Source: Blastocystis sp. Blastoise (lineage: Eukaryota; Sar; Bigyra; Opalinata; Blastocystidae). From it: a DNA stretch of 64,000 bases. The stretch covers positions 1,327,501-1,391,500 of the forward strand of contig JBBPEB010000015.1 in the NCBI GenBank assembly GCA_039096225.1, read 5' to 3'. Each line of letters opens with the position of its first letter. The stretch's first letter is position 1. Under the pieces are notes generated by a model that was not told the DNA's origin, did not search any database, and saw nothing but the letters and a program-made list of their open reading frames with translations. Positions 39,401 to 53,191 of the stretch are shown piece by piece. A program made the position numbers and the translations under genes.

Positions 39401-42400
39401 ATATCAGAAGAAGGTCTATTAACACTACTATAAATACAATATTTATTGATATAATGTATTCTATTGTTATTAAAGGAGAAAATAATTGATTTATCTTTAG
39501 AATATAAGAATAGATCTGGAGATATATATTGACTAGTAATAGAGTCATCTACCATCATAGAAGGAGGATTAATAACTCTTCCAGAAGCAACCTTAGCTGT
39601 AGCCATTATATCATACATATGATTCATTGAGTCATCCATAGTCAAACGAATACTTATATCAAAATAATATTTGTATATATCATCTTGAGGAGCTAGTTGT
39701 TTTTTACCTAATACCTTTCGCTTTTCAATAGCTTCATGACTATTAACTAAGACATTTACTATGGTAATTTGATTCCATCCTTCATGTAAATCTAATATAC
39801 CTCCTGTATATACTTGAGTAGTAATTGATTGATCTTTAGCTCGTGTTCTATAGGACACTTTATTATGATTAATATCTTCAAAGGACATATGACGACAAAA
39901 CATTTCCTGATGATTTATATATACAGCTATACCTCCTTTAGCATAAGTATTTATTGCTATACCATTATATTTATTTAAATTAGAAATAAAGAAAGAGCTT
40001 CGAATAACAAAGAATGTACTTGAAGCCTCAATATAGGGTGAATCTATAGTTGGAGGAGTAGAGAGAGGTTTCCATTGAGTATCTAGAGTCAAATCCATAT
40101 CATTATATCCAATAGGGAAATCTTTAATTTCTTCAAAAGTAGCATAATACCATTCTTTAGTACTAGTACTAGTAACTCCATCAGGACTACTTCGAATAGA
40201 AGGTAAAGTATAATCTAAAGTAGGAACAATATAACGAATATTTAAATGAACTTTATATTTATTTCCTTCTGATAATCGACCTTTATATAATAATTCCTTT
40301 CGATTTTCATTTATATAACTATAAATAAGAATATAACTATTATAAGACCAACCTCCTTTCTTCTTATCACTATGTAGATTTAAGTAATATATATCTTCAA
40401 GAACACATAAATCTACAATATCTACAGAATTAGCAGTAGTTGAATCAACACCTACATATTGATGGAGACGGTTACCTCTCGTATCTTTGAAAACCCATCG
40501 GTCACGTGATGACTCTGGACCATTATAAGTATTGAAGGAGAGATGAACATAAGGATAAGTACAAGCTATATAGAGAAATATAACATAGAATTATAGCATG
40601 GAAACTAAATATATAAAATTATTTTTATTAATAAATATATAAAATTATTTTTTATTAATAAATATATAAAAATATTTTTTATTAATAAATATATAAAATT
40701 ATTTTTTATTAATAAATATATAAAAATATTTTTTATTAATAAATATATAAAATTATTTTTTATTAATAAATATATATTTCTGTATACCAGAAATTGTTAA
40801 ATAGAATTTGAATGTTTCGACTTCTTTTGTTGCAGCATTGGTTGCTTGTACGGTGAACAAAGTAGCAGGAATAGTAGCATGTGCATAACCAGCTAATGTA
40901 CCATTAATAGAAGTAAAGATCAAGCCACCAGGAATACCTATATAGAAGGATATTGTATTAATATTAACAATAGATATATTGTATAAATCTATATATAGAA
41001 TTATATATTCATACTTAAAGTAGGTTCAATAGTAAATTCTTCATATCCTGTTGATTTGGGTGCAATATAGACGAAAGAAGCATCTAGTATATAATATATA
41101 TATATATAATAAAATAAGAATATACCTTTGATAAATTGATAATTAGAATGTTCATATTGCAGGGTGGGTAAAGTAGTGATATAATTACAAGTCATAAATT
41201 GAATTTCACTCAATTTCATCAAACGATCTCCATTATTATTTACTATATATAGAAGACTATAAGACAGCAAAAAAAGAAAATATTTTTATTTACATACAAA
41301 CTCTCATAGTATAATACTTATAATGTTTCGTATTACTATATAAGTATATATTAGAGAATTGATTTCTTCCTCGAAAACTATATTTATCTCTATAATCCAA
41401 TTGAGTTGGCTCAAAGTTATACATACCCCCTAGATCAATTAAATATATTATTATTATTATAAATAATAAATAAATATATTTATATGTATTATTATTATAA
41501 GTTATATATATATTATTATTATAATTAATAAATAAATACATTTATATGTATTATTATCATAAATAAATAATAAATAATATATATATATACCAAAGAGAAG
41601 CCATGTAGAGGGATCTGATTTAGTAAATGAATGAGAGGACATAATTCTATAGGCATTAATATACTCATATCGATACCCATCAAAAGCAAAGACTAAATCA
41701 ACTTGACTACCTTTGTATATATATTCTTCATGACCATTGAAATCACTTAATAAAGCTGGATTCTCTAATTTACTCCTAAAAAAAGCATTTAATGGTTATA
41801 TATATATATAATATGTAGATAATATATATATATACTTAAAGAGAGAATCAGATGGTTTCTTTTTACGTTCAATTTCAGTAAAAGATCCTTGATAACGAAC
41901 AGAACAAGCTATATATATATAATAAATAACATAATATAATATATAATATATAATTAATAACATAATATATATATATATAATAAATAACATAATATATAAT
42001 ATATATCATAATATATATAAAAATATCATACGTCCATAATAAAGAAGCATGAATGAGTTAAAGAATACAGGCTTTTCATTGAAGGTAGGAAGACTGTGGA
42101 TTTCAATAGCAATAGAAGATTCTGGGAACGTAAGAAGAGATGTAGGGAATGTAATACTAGTAATAGGAAAATATTAAAATATAGAAAAAAAAAATGATAA
42201 TATATATATGTATATAAAAAAAGAGAATAATATATTGGGACATACTTGTACCAAGCAAAGTTTTCATCATATTTTTGAGCCCAAGTTAATGGTGCAACAG
42301 AAACTTCACTATATATACATAATATAAAATAGTATAGAGAATCTTATGTAATTAATATTTAGCTAATAGAATTATAAATAGAGATATATCTTTTATAATA

Positions 42401-43234
42401 TATATATATATATATATATATTTACTCTTTAATACCAACACGAAAGACTTCAACTCCATTAATAAAGATAACAATAGCTCCACGAGTATATAAACCTAAT
42501 TCAAAAGAGGCGAAATTAACTAAAGGAATAGAAAACTGAACATTTCGACGAATATAAGTAGTAATTCTATTCTGAGTTCTATTAGTAGCTGAAGATAAGG
42601 GTTTCCATTCAGATTCATCGTAAGAAGATAAAGTCCATAATGTATTCTCCTGGAATTCTTCAGTATATCGCCACTCAGAATTTAAAGATATATGAGGCTT
42701 TGCTATATATAATAATAACTATAATAAAAATCTTAAAAAAATATACGATAAAAAACAAAAGACTCAGTATCATGATTAAATAATGTCGTCTTTAAAATGG
42801 AAAATTGACCCATAACAATAATTTCTATTCTTGATCCTGTTGCCCATCCATTGTTACCTCTAAATTATATATTAGCATAAAAATAAAAAATTTATTCGTT
42901 AAAAAAAAGAATAATAATAATATATACGCATCTGTTAATTCTAATGTATATAGGTTATCTTGGACACAATACGTATCTACAATAACTCTATTCATTTTTC
43001 CAAAACCATTAACTCTAGCAACAACATTATCAGTAGTAAGTCCTTTATAGATGGTATAAGTTTCATCACCTGACATCTTTCCATAAGTTCTAATGACCTC
43101 TATTTCTATATCATTCTTATAACAATCATGAGCCCAACCTAAATATTAAGAAATGATTTATCTTAAATCTACATATATATACTATATATTGCAAAGCTAG
43201 ATAGTAAAAATACAATCCAAATTCGAATAGTCAT
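33459..43234 (-). CDS. Giant modular type I surface receptor / adhesin
   Basis: About 2,700 residues in 16 exons. A signal peptide (MTIRIWIVFLLSSFAIYSWA) starts at 43234. Three large repeats follow (about 43180-40790, 40565-38751, 38518-37250). Each opens with a Cys then Y.L.L.D....GW, continues with a beta-sandwich containing a VFINGVEVFR or VFVNGKELIRY motif, a discoidin-like segment (STWLLFGG, WILLDKQ, STWTLIDK) and, in copies 1 and 2, a putative Ig (He_PIG) domain (LPTGLFFDSSNGHIYG). From 37300 to 34430, seven Cys modules (C..WP...G......C....G...R.C...W....C, resembling adhesion-receptor HormR or CCP units) alternate with six Ig-like domains. A juxtamembrane domain (GNVLRKKEALFSSV), one membrane helix (FLFSICSSLFVLILGFILIL) and a short tail ending NTL finish it. 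Likely binds surfaces, prey or glycans; ligand unknown. Confidence 0.88.
38525..38690 (-). repeat. AATATTTAT 9-nt tandem repeat in receptor intron
   Basis: About ten AATATTTAT units followed by TATTATTAT units, filling the intron between the second and third large repeats. Confidence 0.85.
40607..40766 (-). repeat. 29-30 nt tandem repeat in receptor intron
   Basis: Five to six units of TTAATAAATATATAAAATTA plus T-rich tail, alternating between two subtypes (AAATTATT and AAAATATT), which suggests duplication of a 60-nt dimer. Confidence 0.9.
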
Positions 43235-44618
43235 AATTATTTAAGATATAAAATATGAAAAAGAAAATGTTTTAAAAAAATTGAACAAAACGAAAATAAC
43301 AACGGAATAATACAAAAAATAACCATAGTTTTTCATTTACTCCATGATTATCTGTATTTTTTACTTTTTTATCTTATATACTTTTAGTTGATACTCTGTT
43401 TAGCAAATCAATATCGGAAACATTCTACTAAATGATTTCCTATATTAATTTTTACTTTTATTATAGTATTATACCAAAACTGATTTCGATTGCGTCTGCT
43501 TTATATTATCAAGTTTAAATTTTTTTTATTTATATACAAAGAAATGCATGTACAATCAATTAGAAATAGTATTTAGTATAGAATATCATTCCTTGAACAC
43601 TAATTTCTCATATTATTACTTTATATTTCAAATCTGGAACTCTAAGAAATACTGGAAACGTATAGAAGATATATTAATGATATTATATAGTTTATGAACA
43701 ATATTATAAAGTCATTCTCGTTATCCTTTTTTCTTTCAACTTCAGTTTTTTATTCTTATATTTGTCACCAAGAAATTGTCTTATATATATATATATCCAT
43801 TTCTAATTTTTATATACAAATGAATACATAGATAATGAAAAAAAATGTAAGAGCATAAAAAGAATTAGTTTTTATTATCATAAAAGAATTATACAGTATA
43901 ATTTTATAAATCCTATAAGATACAATGAACATTCATACAAATGATTTATTTAAAAAATGTTTAAAAACTTCAATTACACGCAATTATCTATCAAGAAAAG
44001 CATAAATGAATATTATTTACTTCAGAAAGCCATATATAAATGGTATCAAACTCATATCATTTGTAAATAAATACATTTGAAATATTATTTGAAAACAGTG
44101 ATATATTCTGATTATTAGCGATCAGATTTAATCGTCATATATATCAGCAACCATCTTATATACAAAAATATCACAAGATATCATCTTAGCCACAAACAAA
44201 AACAAATCATGACAACGATTCCCATCTTTTACAGAATGAAATCCGTGCTTTTATTATAATTATTTTCTTCTGAATCATCTTTCAGTACCAATTTTTTTAA
44301 ATAGATAAAATAAATGAAGAATAAATGAAAAACAAATCAAATCAAATCAAAAGCGATTATTTATCTTTTTATACTTAAAAACTACTTTTTTCTGTGATTA
44401 TTATTGTATTACAAATCAAAACTAATTTGAATAATTTTGTCCAATATTCTTGTGTCATTCTTATCCTGAATATTATAATAGTCAAGTATCATCTATAAGT
44501 AATTAAAATGAATTGTTTGAAACCATATAAACTATTATTTGTTTTTAAATCATTGCATCATCTATCTATTCTCTATTTTTCTTAGTATCTCCTTGTTTTA
44601 TAAGATATAACAAATAGA
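43235..44618. promoter_or_regulatory. Divergent promoter region, giant receptor / Asn-rich coiled-coil gene
   Basis: 1.38 kb between divergent starts. AT-rich with scattered less-biased patches (43380-43500, 44100-44240). No ORF, tRNA or clear motif recognised. Confidence 0.35.
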
Positions 44619-47600
44619 ATGAGTAATATAAGAAGATTTGGATTCACACCTAAACAGTACATTACAAATCCTTCTTTGTTATCAACTTGTATCCTTCTTT
44701 TTTATATATATATTTTACTCTTTAATTTATATATAGCATCTCAAGATGTTGTAAATACTCAAAACAATGTATATTTTTTTAATTCTAAAATATTTTTCTT
44801 TTCTTCACATATTTTTATTTCGTAAATACAAATTTATATCCTTTTTTTTTAATAGTTTAATAATATTTTGATGTGTATTTGAATTATTTAATTATAGACT
44901 CAGCCAAACTATTCTCATAATGTTCTTGCATCTGATGAATCTGCAATTACTGATGTATCTGAAAGTATCAAATCCATTCAATCTTCCTCTTTAAAGCCAA
45001 ATATGAATAAAGACTCTAATGTATGTATATATTGTTTGTTATGTGTTCTCCTACTTTTTATATTACTTTTTTATCATCATTTATTTTTTATATTATGTAT
45101 AAAAACTAGTATCATATTCTATTTAATATACAATATATAGATTTCTGAAGTTTCAGAGTCATTGGTTAACATGAATCCTCAACCTACTCACTCAGATCTA
45201 TCTTCTATGTATTATAGAAATGAAGACTTGGTTCATAGGAATCAGTCATCTTCCACTTCTTCATCTCCTACTGACAATCATCAACAAAGAAATGGATCTT
45301 CCATATCCATCCCTACAGAAGATATTCAGCCTACAGAGGATATATCGCATTCCTTAGAATCTTCAAATCTACATAATGAGATATCGGATAGAAATCATTC
45401 AACCTCTAAACCTGTTATGTCTCCACAAGATACAATTCCATCAATATATATTCCTGAATCATCCATTATAGATCTCAACTCTACATCTACAACACGTCTT
45501 CTTAGTACTTTATCTCCTATCAATAATCCAAATGATTCACGTCAATTATCCAATCATATTCCTCAATTTACGATCCCTCCATTCTCCTCTCCTGAATCTC
45601 CGTCGTATCTGACCTCTACTAACAATTGTTCACAATATATAGAACAGGACACTGGGACTACTTCTCAATATCATCAATCAGAGCATATTACCTCTGAAAA
45701 TAATATAATATCCCCTAAATCAAACATATCTGATTCATCCAAATCAAATCAAATTATTTCTAATGATATTTCTCCATTACAATCCTATATCCCTAATAAT
45801 CAAGAAGATACATCTACTTCTTCATCAGATGGTCTACCTGTTAAACTACCATCTCTTCCTATACTTCCTCCTCACTCAGGACATAAAAATATAGTCTTAC
45901 GATCTCCAGATAATGTAGATAAAAACTTTACTTTTGATATTCCTACAGTTCTCAATGATAGTCAAGATATATCTACATCTCTTCAAGAAAATGAATCTCT
46001 TCAGTCTTATCCTATAAATACAACTAATACTATATATTCAAATTCTTCTCCTTACTCTAATAAAGATTCAAAATTCTCACTTCAAGATCCTAAAGCAACT
46101 TATACATTAGAAATATCTGATGATCCTAGTGAAGATATTACACCTATAATACAACCTGTTCCTTCAAAGAAATATCCAAAACAACTTACTATAGATATTA
46201 ATACAGAACCTATAGATGGATCTAATGATAATCAAGAATTATTTGAAGATAATATGGAACTAGTCTCAACACATCATTTATCAAGTCGATCAAAAGATCA
46301 TTCTCTCTTCTCTTCAGCACCTTTCAAATTCTATGATAATGAATCTTCTACAACAGAATTATCCTCTATATCTCCTACAAAGACTAAGCATAACTCTACT
46401 TCTCATATTCAGTCCTCTAACTATCAAATGATTCAACCTAGTACTTCTCAACCATCAAATCAAAGATCTATGTATAGTAATATATCAACAGATACATTTA
46501 ATGACAACGATTATTCAGACAGTGAAGATTCCTTAATCGCTGACAGTATGAAACTATCCAATTCACTAAATAATGATATGAAAAATACGTCATTGAATCA
46601 ATCCTATTCTATGAATAATTCTTCATATAAAATATCTACAGAGAATCCAATTCCAGAAGTTTCTATTGATACCGTTCCTAATAATAGTACTCTTTTTGAT
46701 AATATTAATATTAATAATTCTTTATTTGATCCAACTCAAGAAGTACATACTCCTAAAACCTTTTCTTCTCCTCTCTCTTCTCCTCATCTTCTTATGCCTT
46801 CTTTCATTAAACAAAAGAATGGAGTATATACTTATGATAATCAATCACTTCAAAGTAATCCTTCTGTGTCTCAAGATAATCAATTAGCTTCAACGAAACA
46901 AGATTCATCAATCATATCGAAGTCAAATATTCTTTTTGATTTTCATGATGATTCCCAAGAAAATGAAACACTACCAAATCAGCAATCTGACTTTAATAAT
47001 TCTTCTAATGAAATTCATATAGTTACTCCATCAATATCTCAACCATTATCTAATCCATATAATGATAAGCATAATCAGAATGATTCAATTCAATCGTCAA
47101 CTCATCCTATATCATCTTCCGATTCAATACATATGTCCTCTATTCCATATTCACACCCTACTGTCTCTATAAATAATCAATCATCATTTATTCCAAATCC
47201 TTCTCAAAATAGCTCATATAATAATAATACTTATAGTAATTCTAATAATAATAGTTCTAATGATAATAATTTTAATAACAATTCTAATAATCCTGTATAT
47301 AATAATGCTTATAATAATCCTGTATATAATAATGATTCTGCTTATAATTCAAATAATAATCCTTCATATAATAATACTAATAATTCAAAAAATTCTTCAT
47401 ATACTAATAATTCAAAAAATTCTTCAAATAAGAATACCACTTCACAGGATAATACAATCAAAAAGACAGCATCTAACTCATCTAAAGGTAATCGACAATC
47501 ACGATTAAAACCTCCTTCTTTAAGTTTCGTAAAGCCATCGTCAATAGTATCTAATCAATCTTATATGTCTGAGTCATCACAATCATCAACACCTAGTATA

Positions 47601-50600
47601 AACACTCATATACAAATAAATAATCAAAGTAGAAGTCGAGTTTCTTCTTTTAATAGTGTATCTACATCAACTACACATCCTTCTATATCTGATTCTCCAA
47701 CTATATCCAAACAAGCATCAGTTACTGGTTATTCATCTAATCATAAATCGAATACAAATACAGCATTGTCCAATGATATTCATGTCACACCTTTAACAAC
47801 AACAATAAAGAATTCTTCATTTAAGTCTAAAATACCTACTCCACGAGGTCTTAAGCCACCTTCTACTTTTGGTAAATATCATAGTGCAATTCCTAAACCT
47901 GCTATATCTACTGAATCACAAAATAATAATAAATCTATGATACCTAGTCAGTCTCAGAATAATAATAAATCTACTATATCTACGGAATCACAGAATAATA
48001 ATAAATATACTATATCTACTAAAACCCAAAATAATAATAAATCTATGATACCTAGTCAATCTCAGAATAATAATAAATCTACAATATCAACTAAAGCCCA
48101 TAATAATAATAAACATATGATATCTAGTCAATCTCAGAATAATAGTAAATCCATAACATCTACTCAATATCATAGCAATACTACATCTAAGACATCTACT
48201 CAATCACGCTATAATAATAATAATAATAATAATAAGTCTTCAACATCTATACCTTCAACTCCCTCAAAGAATTCTATTCAAAAAGTAGTTGCTACTCCAA
48301 AGGCATCGATGACTACATCCAAAATAAATAAATCTAATGAAATTATGAATAATATTCCCGTTTCTTATGTTACTTCTGAAATAGTTTCATCTCCTACACA
48401 GTTAACTCAAGAGAATACATTATCTCAGAATACTATAGAATGTGATAATGATGTTGTTCTTGATAATAGTTGTTCAGATGTCAAAGATACTCAGGATTAT
48501 GTATCTCCATATATGAAGTCGTTGACTTCGAAGATTATTCATCAAGATAATATTATAGATGATGATGATAATGAATATGATACTAGTTATGAAAAAGGAG
48601 AAGATGAGTCAGTATATGAACTTCCTCATCTTCAGTCTACAGTTAAGAAACTTAGTCGATCCTCTTATCCTCTTATTGACAAAGATTATTATTCTATTCA
48701 AAAAAAGAATACATTTGAAGCCATATCTCCTAATGAGAATTCTCTATCAAATAATATCTTATCTTCAACAAATATGAATTCTATTCAAGATACATCACAG
48801 TCTATCTATACTTATAACAATACTAATCATACTCCTGATACTAGTTTTGAATCTATAGAAGAAGATGATTCCTTCTTAGAAGGAGTATCTATTCCAAACA
48901 ATAAGAAAAGTCAACCTATTATTCATCATCCCATGAATGATACATATATATCTCAACAAACACCTATATATGATGATGAGCCTCAACAACCTATGGATTC
49001 TTCTTTTGTTTATAATCAAATTTCTAAGATTAATAGTTTACAATATAATATGCCAGATATAAGTTCATTAACACAGAAAGTTATAAAATCCATAGATGTA
49101 CCTACTAATCCTGTATATGATGCTGTAATTGATGATGAAACCAATAGTGTCTCTTCTAATTCTCATGTCTCTACTTCTTTTATATCTCCTCTTCCTTCTA
49201 TATCAAGTCTCAACGATCATTCTACTCAATCTTTAAAGCCTATTATTCCTCTTGATAAAGAACATCAATTAATTCTTGATGATATTGTGAAACATCCTCG
49301 AGATAGTACTTATTTATTAAGTGAATTTGAAGAAGATTCAAAGAGTTTTCGTTCAACAGTAGATACACTCAAAGGTCAACGATATAGTCAGAGACCAAGT
49401 ATGGGTAGTGATTCAACGAAAGATCGAAAAAGTCTTTATTATGGTCGAGAAAGTACAAAAGATGTGAAGAATCGATTAATAACTAAAGGAAACGATAGTA
49501 AGAAGAAGTCTTATTGGGATAATAATGATGATATAATTCAATATAATCATGATAATACAGATCGAGTCATTTCTGCATTAAATCTCCCTATATCATTAAA
49601 ATATAATGAAGATATTATTGATAATTATTTAAAAGAAAAAGAACAAGATCCATTATTATTAACTGAACAAGATGAGAAGATCATGTTAGCTGAGAATTCA
49701 TCAAGTCAAGTAGAAGAATTATTATATGAACTTTCGATACAAATAGATCAGAATCAACAGAATCATGTAGTAATTAGTCAATTAGAGAATATTGTGAATA
49801 CTCAAGAAGATGGTATAGCTCAACTTGAAGAAATATTAATACGAATTGTAGAAGAAATGGAATCAGTTAAAAAGGAGAATATTATTCTCGAGAATAATTC
49901 AATATTGTTACAGAATAAATATAATGACTATAAGCAAAAGTCAGAAAGAGAAAATTCAATGTTGAGAAATCAATTTGATCAAGATAATCATCGTCTTATA
50001 ACTAAATATGAAGATAAATATGCATTATTAGAAACTCAAAAGAATACAGAGATTGAAAGACTTCAAGAGTATCTATTACAAATAGAAAATCAGAATGGAA
50101 TTACCTATACATTAAGTGACATTGATCGAGCTACATATGAAGATCAAATAATGGAATTACAGAAGACAAGTACTTTCCTAGAAAATGAATTAAATAATGC
50201 ATTTAATGAAATAAATAATTTAATTCAAAGGAATGAATCTCTTATTCATAAAGAAGAAAAGAATACGAAAGAAATCAAATCTTTACAAAACACTAAGATG
50301 GAGAATAATATATCTATTTCAAACTTAAAAACTCAACTATCTACTGTTATTAATTGTATAGTTATATTTTATTATATGTTATCATTATTATTTTTTTTTA
50401 TATTTATTATTATATGTTATTATTATTATATGTTATTATTATATGTTATTATTATATATTATTATTATTATATATTATTATTATTATATATTATTATTGT
50501 TATATATAGCTACTTGGGGTATATATGCATTAAATGAATATCATGATAAGATATTAGAATGTTCCAAGCAAATGACAGCTCTTAATTCTTATGCAGATGA

Positions 50601-50986
50601 TGTCGAAGAAATGAATAGTACTCTAAAAACACAACTTAAAGATAGTCAAGATATTATTCAGGTATATATATATACTTAAAACTAAAATAATATTTATATT
50701 ATTATTATTAATATAAGTATTGGGAACATTAGAACTAATTATTATATGTATATAGTCTCTTCAGGCTTCCCTTAGTCAAATGGATCCTGATGGCATATTA
50801 AAGACAATTGAGTCTCTTATCAAGAAATGTAATACTCAAGATTCATCTTCATCTATTATTTCATATCGAAATAAATACTATCTCATCAACCTTAAACCTT
50901 CTGAAATATCCACTTCTACTGAATCTCTTCAAAGTAATAGAATTAAAAAGCCATCCTCTATTTTTGCTAAAGAGAGTCATATCTAA
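44619..50986 (+). CDS. Asn/Ser-rich protein with C-terminal coiled coil, function unknown
   Basis: Not assignable to a family. 1,940 residues in six exons: 44619-44688, 44737-44768, 44898-45020, 45141-50355, 50510-50661 and 50756-50986. The N-terminus MSNIRRFGFTPKQY is the only conserved-looking motif. Residues of about 80-1,550 are Ser/Thr/Asn/Gln/Pro-rich and disordered, with an Asn tract near 47220-47400 and a 12-13 residue tandem repeat at 47918-48200. About 1,590-1,810 form a long coiled coil (heptads such as IDQNQQNHVVISQLENIV and IVEEMESVKKENIILENN), continuing in exon 5 (MTALNSYADDVEEMNSTLKT). The layout (disordered N-terminus, coiled-coil C-terminus) fits a cytoskeletal, centrosomal or kinetochore scaffold, but that is inference. 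Confidence 0.85.
47918..48200 (+). repeat. 36-39 nt coding tandem repeat (QNNNKS units)
   Basis: Seven to eight units of the form S-x-S/T-Q-NNNK-S/Y-x-I, e.g. SQSQNNNKSTIST, in frame within the large exon. The last units are more diverged. Confidence 0.9.
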
Positions 50987-51386
50987 ATAGTTTCTATTCC
51001 TTATACTCCTATGCTCATTATTTCTTATTATTCTATTCAATTTTTTTCATATGTATTCATCATATTATTATATACAAATAATTCATTTTTTTATATATTT
51101 GAATATTTTTTAATTAATGTCATTTTTTTAATAAGCAATTCTATTAATTATTTATTAGTGAACATATATATATATATTTTCTTTTTTCCAGAGTGTAAAA
51201 ATTAGTTCTTTCTTCTTTATTTTTTAATATATTTCACTTTAATTTTTCAAATGAAAATGTGTTTAGTTATCATATGAATATATATATATATATTCCATAA
51301 TTATATAATTCTATTGTATAAAAAGTATAGTAAAATTATTCATACAAAAAGCAAATGTATTTTTATATAGAGTGAAGAATCTTAAA
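50987..51386. other. Convergent spacer, coiled-coil gene / ESS2
   Basis: 400 bp, AT-rich, between stops. Nothing else recognised. Confidence 0.5.
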
Positions 51387-53191
51387 TCAGAGTAAATTAT
51401 CAGTAATATTTGATGTTTTTGTTTGACTTGTTTTAGATTTTTCATTCGAGGTACTTCTTTCCGTAGATTTTCTATCAATAGATTTCTTTTTGTATATAGT
51501 AATAGAAGGTGATTGTTGAGGTAATCGTTGACTACTAACAAACGGTGATTGATAAGAATTACGCAAAACAGACGATGTACCTTGATGGAATAAAATATTT
51601 GATTTTCTTGTTGAAGAGAGTTGAGCTAATAGTTTTTGTACTCCAGGAGTTTGCATAGGAGTCCTGAATATATTATAGAATTACAGTAAAATATAGAAGC
51701 TATTATATTGATTTAATATACATATTAATTATTTATTATATCAAGATAATCATACAATAAATAGTTCCTCTTTAACTGTATAATATATATATATATACTT
51801 TGCTGTTATCTGTGGAGAAGGTAAAGGAGTATTTCCTGATTTTAGTTTACCTAGAGAACTTCCAGGAACACGTTTCATCTTTTCATAGAGTTTTTGAGCT
51901 AGTTCTTCTCGTTTATCTGGTGCTGAGAGACGTACTTCTCGTTCTTTCCACCATTCCTTCTTCTTCTCATCCTGATCTATCTTATTATCTAATATTTGAG
52001 GTGTACTTCCTATTTCTCCCCATTGAACCATAGGTGTATAACCTTCATTTATTACGGATGGAGTTGAGATATATGTATATTCAGTAGAGGTAGTCATAGG
52101 ATCCGTAGAAGATATAGATGTAGAAGGTTGAGAAGTAGAAAGACTATTTTGAATAGCTGTAGTCAATGGTGAATCAATTACACTTTTATCAATAGAAGTT
52201 TTAGTTTGTGTTGCTAGATGTTTAGAAGGATCCATATAAGGTATACAAGAGTCAATATCAACTGTATCTACGGATATAGAAGGGAATCGTGTATTCTGTG
52301 GACAGACTACAGGAGCCTTATAATTCTTTGGTTTCTTTGGTACTTTGGATTGATCTTCTAGGCGAGGTAATTGACAGATTTCACGGGAATCTTCTAGTTT
52401 TGGAGGGAACATAAATGCATTCATTGGATGAGAATTCTCTTGATCTTTAATTAACTAATAAATTATCATAATATAATACCATTTTCATAATAAACATATA
52501 TATAACCTTAGAAAAAAAATAAGAATATACATACTAGTTTTTCTTCATCACTAAGTAATAATGATGAATCATTTTTATTACCATATAACCACCATAATTT
52601 CTTTTTCATTTCTTCATTTTCTTTCTGTTGAAGATCTTGGAATGACTGGTTATCTTCACTAATTACCATATTTTCAAATCCACTCAATGATATATTCTTT
52701 GGTACTTTTACTTCATTGTTATCCACATCATGGAGAATGTAATAATCTGGATTATCATTCTCATTACCTTTTTCTAATGATGCCATTTCATCAGGATCTT
52801 CTTCTATTTTTGATAGAATAGATTTTAGTTCTTCTGCATAATCAAATTCTTTATTCTCTAATGCACGATAATACTATATATATATATATAAATGAAAAAA
52901 TAATTATTAAAGTGAATTACTTACATCAGCTTTCAATCGTAATACTTTCAAATGAGGAAAGTAATCTCTTTCGATCAATTTTCCAAATGTATCTAAATAA
53001 CTATCTTCATCTAATACTGCTTTTCGTTTTTTTGAAGGAGGTGGAGGTGGCATTGATGTAGTTTCATTTTTATCTGTAGTTCTTGATGGCATGATGTGAA
53101 ATAAAGTAGGATCCTCCATCATTTTTAATGTATTAGGAGAAGGCATAGGTAATTTTCTTTTATGATCATTCTTATCACTCTTCTCTTCCAT
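51387..53191 (-). CDS. ESS2: ESS2 / DGCR14 spliceosome-associated protein
   Basis: Homologue of ESS2 (DGCR14, Bis1), a nuclear factor of the catalytic (C) spliceosome. Four exons, about 500 residues, the usual size. Start 53191. Diagnostic blocks: KKRKAVLDEDSYLDTFGKLI followed by ERDYFPHL; then ALENKEFDYAEELKSILSKI in exon 2; the mid-region with NISLSGFENMVISEDNQSFQ; and HPMNAFMFPPK, the NAxM(F/Y)xP motif near the junction to the C-terminal half. The tail contains PMQTPGVQKLLAQL, comparable to the TPR..L..KL segment of the family, then a Ser/Lys-rich end. It shares a spacer of 551 bp with the upstream RING gene on the same strand. Confidence 0.9.
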
